The notes beneath the pieces are model-generated. The model was given only the letters and a program-made list of their open reading frames with translations, was not told the DNA's origin and made no database searches. From Scenedesmus sp. ARA3 (taxonomy: Eukaryota > Chlorophyta > Chlorophyceae > Sphaeropleales > Scenedesmaceae), in contig RWJK01001788.1 of assembly GCA_004335835.1 (NCBI GenBank), positions 1-35,185 on the forward strand: 35,185 nucleotides of DNA. The letters are read 5' to 3'. This document shows positions 1 through 11,000 of this stretch, piece after piece (the stretch's first letter is position 1; every line of letters starts with the position of its first letter). The position numbers were made by a program, and so were the translations under genes.

Positions 1-1872
1 CAGCAGCAGATGCACACGCAGTGCTGGTGCTGCACCCTGAGGGGGCTGCTGATGGTGGTGATGGTGGTGATGATGACGACAGCAGCGCATCAGGTTGGTT
101 CAATTTAGAAGGGTTGTGCCGTTTAACGAAAATGAAAGATGTCCGCTAGGAATCAACGTTATGTATTGGATGTGGTCGGCGTGTCATAGCAATGTGTTGG
201 TGGTGGTGTTGGAAAATCCTCCAGCACGTATTAGTGGCATGCAGTGCTGGTGCTGCACCCTGAGGGGGCCCCTGATGGTGGCGATGGTGGCGATGATGAT
301 GACAGCAGCGCATCAGGTTGGTTGATTGTGGTTGATTGTGATGGGTTATGCTCATGGCAAAGCAGGTGAATAGTAAGTAATTTCAGGTTTCAGTATTATG
401 CTTGGAAGTGATCATCGTGTCTCTATCTTTGATTGTGATTTGAGCAAAGTTGCACTTTTACTGGCACGCTGTGCTGGTGCTGCACCCCTGGTGCTGCACC
501 CTGAGGGGACCCCTGATGGTGGCAATGGTGGTGATGATGACGACAGCAGCGCATCAGGTTGGTTGGGTGTTGAGAGCTCAAGTGTAGTCATTTGTAGGTG
601 AAACAGTGATTGTCACTGCACTTCAACGTGTCTTGGGTGTGGTCGTCATATCCAATGTGTGCTGTGGTGAGGGTTGTTGTGAAGATTTTGCAGCATCATT
701 GAGTGGCATGCTGTGCTGGTGCTGCACCCTGGGGGGGCCTCAGATGGTGGCGAAGGTGGCGATGATGATGACAGCAGCGCATCAGGTTGGTTCGATTAGA
801 TGGGTTATGCCGTTGACAAGAAGGGAAGATGTCCGCTAGGATCCAACTGTATTGGATGTGGTCGGCGAGTCATAGCAACTTGTTGGTGGCGGTGTTGAAC
901 AATCTTACAGCATCATTGAGTGGCATGCAGTGCTGGTGCTGCACCCTGATTGGGCTCCTGATGGGGGTGATGGTGGAGATTATGATGACAGCAGCGCATC
1001 AGGTAAAAGGTAAACATGCAGGGTGATGCTGTTGGCAGAACAAGACAATGCTTCTAGGATTTTGGATTGCTGAAGGCGGCGTTGCCTGTGGAAGTTTTGT
1101 GGCCCTTGGACACTTGTAACTGACTGTGCTGCAATTGTGCATTCACAATTGCAGGCCAGGGGGCCGGGCTGGCGTGGGATGACCCTGGCGCTGCTGTGCT
1201 GAAGATGCACAACAGAAGCATACGTCTTGTATAACAAGCCCGGCGTTTATGTTTTCCACAAGCAAATTACCTGTTTGGTGAGGTAGTAGTGGTGTGTTGC
1301 AGTTTGGCAGCGTTATAGACACTTGTGATTGACTGTGCTGCATTTTTGCAATTGCAATTGCAGGCCAGGGGGCGGGGCTGGCGTGGGACAACCCTGGCGC
1401 TGCTGCGCTGAAGATGCACAACATAAGCATACGTCTTGAACAACAAACCCGGCGTTTATGTTTTGTCAAGCAAATTACCTGTTTTGTGAGGTATTAGTAG
1501 ACAGTTTGTGGCAGCTTTGCAGGCCCTATAGACACTTACAATCGAGCGTGGTTCTGCTGCAAATGCAACTGCAGGCCAAGGGGCGGGGCTGGCAGGTGAT
1601 GACCCTGGCGCTGCTGCGCTGAAGATGCAGACCATCATGGCCCTGACTGCACAGCTTCTGGGCAAAAAGGCGGCAGTGGTGGTGCAGGTGAGTGCTGTTT
1701 TCTTTTGGATTATATTGAGGCATAGGCAACCATGAGGCTGCATGGCTTTGACTGTGCAAATGCTGTGGTTCAACTGCGCTAAGTATTGTGCTGTATATGT
1801 ATGGCTTCTGGCAAGCAGCCGCCTGCAGCTGTTACAACACACCGCTGCTGCTGCCACTGCCACTGCTGCTGC

Positions 1873-1911
<39 letters not shown>

Positions 1912-2017
1912 AGGTGCCTGAGTCAGCAAAAGACGGTGCCGGTGGGCTGGCTGTGCTTGATCAGGTGCTGGGCATGGCAAGCGATGACAACATATTGCAC
2001 TCACAACCCAACCATGG

Positions 2018-2059
<42 letters not shown>

Positions 2060-3484
2060 AGGTGCCCAAATCAGCAAAAGACGGTGCTGGTGGGCTGGCT
2101 GTGCTTGATCAGGTGCTGGGCATGGTCTTGCCACAACTCAACCATGTTGCTGCTGCTGCTGCTGCTGCAGGTTCCTGAGTCAGCAAAAGACGGTGCTGGT
2201 GGGCTGGCGGTGCTTGATCAGGTGCTGGGCATGACTTTTGACTCAAAACTGAAGCAAGTTGCTGCTGCTGCTGCTGCCGTCGCCCCGCCGCCGCATCAGG
2301 TGCCCGAATCAGCAAAGGACGGTGCTGGTGGGCTGGCGGTGCTTGACCAGGTGCTGGGCATGGCGGGCCGCCCCACACACCTGCTCAACATGCCGGTCAA
2401 ACGCATGGTCAACAGGTGAGAGTGTTAGTAACAGATGTAAACAATGTTGAAACAGGAGTGACAGCTGTTGCAGTGCTTGGGCCAGCAGGGTGATCTTGGC
2501 ATAAAAGATATATGCATACGGGGTTCAGGGTTAGCTGGTGCCACATAACAAAACCGCTCCGTTCCTCACCAGTATCCGCCTCTGGCACTGGTCGGCCAAC
2601 TAGTAATACTTCGATGCAAGACTTAGCTGGCGCCACATGACAAAACCGCTCCATAACTCACCTGTATCCGCCTCTGTGCTGCTTGCTGCCTCTGCTGCAC
2701 AAATTTTCATATGTTCATCTTTGCGCCGCAACAGCCTGGCAGTGCAGACCACGCTGCAGCCCTGTATAGGCTGGCACTGCATGGCTCAGCATTTGTTTCT
2801 GCGCTTGCTGCTGCTGGTGCGTACTGCGCTGCAGAGCTGCTGGCATCATACTCCTTTATTCAATCCGCTCCGCCCTGCTCTTCACCCCGCCTTTGCTGCT
2901 TGCTGCCTCTGCTGCACCAAACTGAAATTTCCCTTTTTTGTATTTTTTGTGCACAACAGCCTGGCAGTGCAGACCACGCTGCAGCCCTGGAGTGCCACCA
3001 TCTACCACAGCATCCTGCACTACGGCCTGCAGCCCAGCATCACTTTCCTGCAGCTTCCTGCAAGCCTCTGCAGGAGCGCCGGCGGCTTTCCTGCAAGCGG
3101 CGGCGGCGGGCCCGACTTTCCTGCAAGCAGCGCCGGCTACGGATTTGGCGGCTACGGTGGCAGGGCTGCGGAGATCAGTGCTCGCACTACGTATGAGGCA
3201 GTGCGGGTGCATTTTGCTGCGGAGTTGCTGCTGCTAGGGTTTATCCGCAGGCAGCAGCTGACGCTAAACCCTCATGAGGGCATCAGGCTGGTGCCGGGTG
3301 ACGTGCTGGTGGCTCTGTCAAAGCGTGCAGATGGTGAGTAGGTGCAGCTGCTAGCTTGGTGCTACTGCGTTAGCACTTTAGTTCTCTGTTACATAAGGTC
3401 GTTGCATAATCATGCGGGGAACGTGCATGTGTGCTTGATTGTCTGACCATGGCTTCTAAGTGCCGTCGTGTTCTGGTCTGACTA

Positions 3485-3519
<35 letters not shown>

Positions 3520-3910
3520 CTGCAGCTGCTGCTGTTGCGCTGACGTGGCGGGAGACGTGGCTGCCTGTGGTGCTTTTATCTCAGTAGTCCATATGCACTG
3601 ATCTTATCCAATGCTGCTGCTGCTGCCTCTGTTGTTGTTGCAGCTGCTGCTGTCGCGCTGACCTGGCGTGAGACGTGGCTGCCTGTGGTGCTTTCATCTC
3701 TGTCGTTACTGTGTGCTGGTCTGACCATCATTGCTGCTGCTGCTGCTGCTGCTGCTGTTGCTGCTGCTGTTGCTGTTGCTGCTGCTGCAGCTGCTGCTGT
3801 CGCGCTGACCTGGCGTGACACGTGGCTGCCTGTGGTGCTTGACAGGCTCGCTGCCATCAGCAGCAGTGTGCAGCAGAAGATGCCTTCACCACCAAAGATG
3901 CCAAAATTCC

Positions 3911-3953
<43 letters not shown>

Positions 3954-4438
3954 TGGGAAGAAAGCCACATTGCAGGCAGCCGAAGGTGCTGAGGGACCTG
4001 CAGGATGCAGCAGCAGCACTGAGCAGCAGCAGCAGCAGCAGCAGCAGCGTGCAGGCTTGCAGATCAAGCCTCGCAGCTTGGCAGCAATCACAGAGGCAGA
4101 AGGTGACGAAGCAGCAGACACTGCTGCTGCTGCCGCCGCTGCTGCTGGCACCAGTGGTGGACTGGCGGCAGCAGCAGCAGCAGACGGTGATGATGAAATG
4201 CAGCCATCCACTCCTAGAAAGGATGATGATGCACCACCAGCAGCAGACGGCGAAGACACCACCACTGCTGCTGCTGCTGCAAGCGGTGCAGCAGATAGCG
4301 TTGCACACACGGCGGGTGCCCCTGCTGCCACTGCAGCTGTGACGCGCGAGGCAGATGCTGCTGCTGTTGCTGCAGCAATTGATGCTGGCTCTGGTGCTGG
4401 CTTCATGGGTTTGGCACCCACAGAAGCAGCAACAGCAA

Positions 4439-4481
<43 letters not shown>

Positions 4482-4581
4482 TGTTGATGACACTGCTGCA
4501 GATGATGGCGTGGCAGCTGCAAGGAGGGACCAGCTGCCCAGGCCTGCCACGTCAGCAGATGCTGAGGCTGCAGCTGCCCCT

Positions 4582-4615
<34 letters not shown>

Positions 4616-4817
4616 CCGGGCCGGCAGCAGCAGCAGCCGGGCCAGCAGCCGCAACAGCCGGGCCAGCAGCAGCAGCAGACAGGAGCAGTACTGCTCAGCC
4701 AGCAGCAGGCAGCAAGCAGCGGCAAACAAAAGCAAAAAGCTCCGGCTCTTCTTTTTCTGACATGCTGCGGAAGCTGTGCTGCGCTGCACCAGCTGTTGCT
4801 GAGTTTGAAGGAGATGA

Positions 4818-4853
<36 letters not shown>

Positions 4854-5601
4854 TGGCAGCAGCAGCAGCAAGGACCTGGGGTCAGCAAAGTCCAAGAGCT
4901 CCTTTAAGGGTGTGGCCAAGCTGACAAAAGGAGTGACCAAGGGCGTTACAAAAGGAGTGACGGGCGCGATGTCAGCCGTCACGACAGGTGTGACATGGCA
5001 CAGTGCGGCCCAGGACAACAGTTTGATTTTTATGTACGGTCTGGCACTGAATTGCATCAGTCAATATCAGTTGCATTTTTGTTCAACAGCTATTGCACAA
5101 AGCACATGCTCAGCTCCACCCTGCGTGCTGCGTTCAGCACTTTGCATGCTTAATCATTGCACGCACAAACATCCTGCTTGCCAAGTCTCGCTGGTGACGC
5201 AGCAGGTGTCACTTGTCACTCGCAGGTGTCACCACGGGTGTGTCAGCCGTCACTAGCGGAGTGACGACTGTGGCGGCTGGAGTGACAACGGGTGTCACCG
5301 CAGTGGGTGGCGCGGTGATGACAGTGGCTGAGGGGGCCGCTGACCTGTCAAAGGTGTGGCACCAGCAGCAGCAGTGGTAGTTACACGGTTGTAATCATTG
5401 CACTGCTTGTGAGTTGTGCTGTATAGCGGTGGCGCGCCTTCAAAAACGTCTTCGCCACCCACACAACAGACTGTTTTATCAACTGCAGCACTGGTGTCGC
5501 AGCAATGCATGGGTTGTTTTGATGACAGGCGTAACCGCAGTGGGTGGCGCAGTGATTACAGCGGCTGAGGGGGCCGCTGACCTGTCAAAGGTGAGGCGGC
5601 A

Positions 5602-5642
<41 letters not shown>

Positions 5643-5790
5643 GGTGGTGGCTGCAGCAGCAGCGGCAGCCGACACACCTGTGTTGTCATCGAAGCAGTGA
5701 CTGGTAGTTAATCCAACTGACGGCATTGCAGCTCATGCCTGTTGATGAGGCCAAACTTGCAAGTGTTCCAGCGACAGCATCACTACTTGA

Positions 5791-5822
<32 letters not shown>

Positions 5823-7796
5823 ATGCAGACTGTGGTGACTGGTGCAGTTTCCACAGTGGCGGATGGAGCAGTTTTCATGGGCAAGGTGCGCTGACATAGC
5901 TGTAACATGTCATGTAACATTCGGCACTGTTACTTTCTTATCGCCACATCAACTTCTTCAATGTACTGATGATGCTCAGCTGCTGCTGCTGCTAGGCATC
6001 CCACAGCGTATGTGCTTCACAGGTTGGTCAGGTATGTGACTGCTGCTGGTAACTTCTTTTTCGCGTTTGTGCACGGCTGCTGCAGGCGGCAGCAGGGGCT
6101 GTGACGACTGTGGCAGACAGCGCAATGACGCTATCAAAGGTGAGCACATATTGCTGTGTGCTCCGTGCTTTTTGGCTGTGAAATGCATGTGTGCAGTAGT
6201 CGCCGTTCCGTGTGCTGATTTCAGCAGCATGATAGAGCCAGATCAGCTTAGAGAACAATGTCCTTGCAAGCATTGCCATTGCCGTGCATCTGAGGCCGGG
6301 CTTGTCATACCTCCCCTTAACATATGCAGGCACAAGCAGTGCGCAGTGCACTTGAGGCTCAGCGAAATAGCAGCAGCAGTGCAGATGTCATACACGTAGC
6401 ACTGGCATGACACTTTTTCACATGATGTGTGACAACTTGACATGTTGCTGCAGGGTGCTGTGAATGTTGTGACAGACGGTGCAGGCTCACTGGCAAAGGT
6501 GAGAAGCATCCAGGATATCTGAAGGCTGCACATTACACACACACTCCACACACACAGCACTGACTGCAAATCCCATTTAGGTAACTGCCTTGGGCACTGC
6601 CAAACTGCTCCAGTGCTGGCCAACTCAGTTCAGCTGTCTCACCTTTCATGTTGTTACTTTTCAATCCCCAGGGAGCCCTGGGTGCTGTCAGCAGCGTCAC
6701 TGGTGCCGTCAGCAGCGCTGTGAAGAGTGAACTGCTCACTGCAGGCAGTTTCAGGCTGGGGGGCGCTGACTCAGCAGTGAAAAGTGGCGGCAGCAGCAGC
6801 AGCAGTGAGGCAGCGTGGGCGCCCACATCGTGGCTGTTTGGAGCTGGCAAGCAGCTGCAGGTGAGGGAAGGTTTCATCGCACCACCAAGTCAGTGACCAG
6901 CAGCACAATGTCATATCTGGGCCAGATAAACTGGCCGATGTCTTTCACCCAGTTGACAATGTTTTGTGTGCACCTTTTGTCAGTGTTGCAGCGTCAAGCC
7001 GCTGGCCAAGCCGCTGGCACCGGTACTGCCCCATTTTCTGCTGGGCTGCTGCTGCTGCCGGCTGACGTCATCACATCAAGCCGTCTTATTCTTCTGTAAT
7101 TAACTTTGTAGAGCACCGCCAAGCCGCTGGCCAGCAAGCGGCTGGCCAAGGTGCCGCCAGCGCGCCATCATCTGCTGTGCTGCTGCCGCTGCCAGCTGTA
7201 CACAGCTGCCACCCTCAACACATGCCTTTCTTTTCCTGCTGATCACCTTGCAGAGTACTGCCAAGTCGCTGGCCAGCAAGCGGCTGGCCAAGGTGCCGCC
7301 AGCAGCAGCGCGCGGGCCCCCAACCAAGCGCCTGCGCATTGTGGTGGCTGGGTTCACGGCAGCAGGTGAGAAAGTCAAAGGACGGATATACAAAACAGAA
7401 AGTCGCGAGGCAGCAGTAGCAGCAGCAACGTCAGCATTGGCAGAAGCGCCTGCGCATTGTGGTGGCGGGCTAAGGGCGCAACGTGAGCGCTGCAGCACCA
7501 CCAACAGCAGCAGCAGCAGCAACTGCAGCAGCGGTGAATTGAAAAACTGGCAGCCAATACTCCTCGGCCTCAACACCGGCAACAGCAGCAGCAGCAGCAC
7601 TGGTTGGCCGCACTGCTTCAGTCGAAGCATATCAACTCCCAGCTGTCAGTTTGCCAGCCATATAATGTGCTAGCGCTTGATGCAACATAAGCACTGTGCT
7701 GCTGCTGCTGCTGCTGCTGCAGAGGCTGGCGAGGATCTGCTGCCTCATTTCCTGGACCGCCAGGCAGCAACATTCGCTGCTGCTGTTAACACCTCC

Positions 7797-7839
<43 letters not shown>

Positions 7840-7941
7840 TGCTGTTGCTGCTGCAGAGGCCGGGGAAGATCTGCTGCCCCATTCCCTGGACTATGCACCG
7901 CCAGGCAGTACCGTCATGTTTGCTGTGAACACCTCCCTGTC

Positions 7942-8023
<82 letters not shown>

Positions 8024-11000
8024 CTGCTGCTGCTGCTGCTGCTGCAGAGGCCGGCGAGGATCTGCTGCCGCACTTCCTGGACTATGCACCGCCAGGCAGC
8101 ACTGTCACGTTTGCGGTGCGCGAGGATGATGCGCCGCCTGAGGAGCTGGGGCTGAGTGGTGAGCTGAAGGAGGTGGAAGAAAGGGAGGATGCGGAGCCAA
8201 TTACACACCACATCAAGTACAGGTGAGAGTAACAGCAGTGCTGCGATGGGCATGGACTGCCGCTTTCTAGCAGTACTTTACGGCTTTTTACTGTAATGTT
8301 AAATGGTGTGAAGACTGGAAAGATGCACAGCCCATCACATGCCACGTCAGATACTGGTGAGCAACGGAATGTGTGAGGAGACTGCCAACCTGAGGAGCTG
8401 GGGATGAGTGGTGAGCTGAAGGAGGTGGAAGAAAGGGAGGATGCGGAGCCCAGCACACACCACATCAAGTACAGGTGAGAAACATAGCAGTGTATCCTTG
8501 CTCATGGGTTCCCAACACCTAGCAGTATGCATCCTGACTTCCAGGCAGACATATGTCTGGGGCTGTATCTGTGTGGATCAGAACAAGTGGAGGAGAGGGA
8601 GGATGCTGAGCCCATCACATCAAGTACAGGTGAGAAACACAGCCGTGTAGCATAGGTCATGGACTGCCACTTTCTGGCAATACTTTACGGCCTTTTGCTG
8701 TTATGTTGCTGGTTTGAAGACTGGAAAGATGCACAGCCCGTCACATGCCACGTCAGATATTGGTGAGCGATGAATGTGTGAGGATGACTGCCCACCTGAA
8801 GAGCTGGGGATGAGTGGTGAGCTGAAGGAGGTGGAGGAGAGGGAGGATGCCGAGCCCATCACACACCACATCAAGTACATGTGAGAGTAACAGCAGTGTG
8901 GCATTGTTCATGGACTGTAACCTTTTGACAGTACTTCACGGCTATTTGCTGCTATGTTGTTGGTGTGAAGACTGAAAAGATGCACAGCGCATCACACACC
9001 ACAGCAAGTATGGGTGAGCAGTGAGGATGACTGCCCACCTGAGGAGCTGGGGATGAGTGGTGAAATGAAGGAGGTGGAAGAAAGGGAGGATGCGGAGCCC
9101 ATCACACACCACATCAAGTACAGGTGGGTGGCATAGTGGTCTGTTCTGCTGGGCTTCAAGCGTCACGTCTTAGCAGGGCGTTGGCGGGATGACGGGTGAA
9201 ACAAAAAAGCACATGCAAACCTGCTGCCAAATCTCATCCAATGCCGTTTGCAGGTTCCTGCCCTGTGCCAACCCTACCAGCCGAGAGGCCCTTGCAGCAG
9301 CAGGCCTGCTGGCAGCTGATTCAGTGCTGCTGGCAGCAGACGAATCTCTTCGCTGCAATCCTGCAGAAGCAGATGCCCAACTGCTGGCAGCACTCGTTGA
9401 AGTGCAGCACCTGCTAGCCAGCCGCAAGCTGCAGCAGCAGCAGCAGCAGCAGCAGCAGAGCTACAGTGCCGGCAGCAGCAGCAGCCGCAGCAGTGCGGCA
9501 ATTGCAGGGCCCCTAGGGGTGGCTGGATCTGCAGGGAGTGGCAGCAGCAGCAGCACTGGGCTTGCTGCTGTGGGGGCAGCAGGGGCAGCAGGGCTGGGGG
9601 CTGTCACTGGGGCAGTTGGAAAGAGCTTTAAGAAGGTGGGGAGTTTTGGGTCCAGCAGCAAAAAAGCAACTTCGGCTGTGGATGCAGAAGGATTCGAACC
9701 TGGGACCTCTGAGCTTGCAGGAAAGGAGCTTGGCAGTGCTGACGTCACCAGCACAGAGTCAGGAGAAGCAGCGGCAGCAGCAGCAGCAGCAGCGCCGCAC
9801 CAGCTGTCGTTGGCTGACCGTGCTGCGAGTGCTGCGCGCATGCAGCAGCAGCAGGCGCTGCTTGCTGAGCAGCAGGAGCTGCGTGACTCCCCTCCTCATG
9901 TGGTGGCATGTGTCGCCACGTCATCCTCAAAAGCAGTAGCAGCAGCCTTCTTTGGACCACCAAACGGCGCGACAGTCAACGCCAGTGTCAGCAGTTTGAC
10001 CGGCAGCAGCAGCAGCAGCACTGGCAACAGCACGTCTGCAGCAGCAGCAGCAGCAGTAGATGTCGGCAGCAGCAGCAGCAGTGGTGAGGGTGGAGTAGTT
10101 GGCGGGCTGTTCACATATGAGCTGCTGGTGCCTGGAGAGGTGGAGGGAGCGGTGCTGGTGCAGGTGGCAAATGAGCCTCAATATGTCAAGGTGGGTTCAA
10201 CTTGAGTTTTGCAGTGGCTGCCTGCACGCCTTCGGTCCAGCCAGGCTCTGTTTGCTGTTGCTACGGTTGAGAGTGCGGTGCAGGTGGCACATGAGCCGCA
10301 GTATGTCAAGGTGGCTTTGAGGTTTGCATTGGTTGCCTGTTAACCTTGCAGCAGGCTGTACGAGTGTGTCATGTCTGTTGCTGCTGCTGTAGTTGAGGGG
10401 GCAGTGCTGGTGCAGGTGGCAAACGAGCCGCAGTATGCTAACGTGAAGTCTGGTTTAGGGTTTGAGTTTTGGTTCAGGGTTTGGGTTTAGGGTCAACGCA
10501 TGAGCTGCTGGTGCCTGGAGAGGTGGAAGGAGCGGTGCTGGTGCAGGTGGCCAACGAACCTCAGTATGTCGAGGTGGGCTCAAGGGAGTGAGTTTGCATT
10601 GGTTGCCTGCAAGCCGTTGGTCCAGCCAGGCTCTGTTTGCTGTTGCTACGGTTGAAGCAGCGATAGATGGATAGATGGATAGAGGGGTTACATGGTGTGT
10701 ACATGCGGCATACCCCACCACAAACACCTGGTAAAATAGAACGCTGCAGTTGAGGCAGCGGTGCTGGTGCAGGTGGCAACCGAAGCTCAGTATGTCAAGG
10801 TGAAGTCTGGTTTAGTGTTTAGAGTCTTTGGGGAGGGGGGCTCCTCCACCGCTGGCGGTGCTGATGCAGGTGGCAGATGAGCCACAAAATGTAAAGGTGG
10901 GTTCAATATTTGCCTGCCATGTGACACTGTCATTTTGGAGTTGCGACGACGTTGTAACACGTTGTGACGCTGGCCACCTTGGAGGGCTGAAATTCGCATC

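Larger units (their letters stand above)
3..3333 (+). other. First RCK-like lobe, four exons of the channel-like gene
   Basis: Exons 3-93, 1575-1687, 2300-2415 and 2960-3333 encode about residues 1-231. The exon junctions read SASG/QGAG, VVVQ/VPES and RMVN/SLAVQ without a break. The stretch runs from a nucleotide-binding-fold strand (AVLVLHPEG) through an Asp/Gly/Ser acidic loop at 54-92 to the strand-turn motif NPHEGIRLVPGDVLVAL. A short Gly/Ala/Ser/Pro insert (about 3061-3170) interrupts it. The first exon is chosen at 3-93 because only that copy continues upstream in frame to the window edge. Its donor (GTTGGT) is weaker than the donor of the last copy (GTAAAA at 1003), so actual usage is uncertain. 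Confidence 0.6.
4900..6860 (+). other. Synuclein/perilipin-like amphipathic repeat region, about one repeat per exon
   Basis: The end of exon 3791-4987 and exons 5226-5353, 5829-5885, 6086-6139, 6454-6498 and 6672-6860 encode a Val/Thr/Ala/Gly-rich repeat: TKGVTKGVTKGVT, GVTTGVTAVGGAVMTVAEGA, GAVSTVADGAVFMGK, GAVTTVADSAMTLSK, GAVNVVTDGAGSLAK and GALGAVSSVTGAVSSAVK. The three middle exons are 57, 54 and 45 bases, phase 0 at both ends, and each holds one unit ending in Lys. The pattern resembles the 11-residue amphipathic helices of synucleins and perilipins, which bind lipid surfaces. A membrane- or lipid-packing-sensing role for the insert is inference. Confidence 0.5.
10100..10896 (+). repeat. 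Six-copy donor-side array (VEGAVLVQVANEPQYVK exon end)
   Basis: The end of exon 9254-10190 recurs with exon-like ends at 10190, 10310, 10442, 10573, 10799 and 10896, each followed by GTGGGT, GTGGCT or GTGAAG. Peptide versions include VESAVQVAHEPQYVK, VEGAVLVQVANEPQYAN, VEAAVLVQVATEAQYVK and AVLMQVADEPQNVK. Copy 4 also repeats the upstream ELLVPGE segment. Spacers share TTTGCATTGGTTGCCTG and CCAGCCAGGCTCTGTTTGC blocks. Confidence 0.9.

Noticed and set aside
1..1002. CRISPR-like array of regular repeats
   Set aside because: Unit lengths of 217-241 bases, with repeats that encode an exon edge and related spacers; this is tandem duplication in a eukaryotic gene, not CRISPR.
3685..4342. Poly-Leu, poly-Cys, poly-Ala and poly-Gln open frames in other frames and on the other strand of triplet repeats
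   Set aside because: CAG/CTG runs are open in several frames; only frames consistent with splice phase and conserved flanking domains were kept.
9688..9712. tRNA T-arm-like text (reverse complement contains GGTTCGAATCC)
   Set aside because: The T-stem does not pair well and no acceptor stem or anticodon arm could be placed; the bases read in frame as EGFEPGTSE inside exon 9254-10190. A tRNA scan on the minus strand would settle it.
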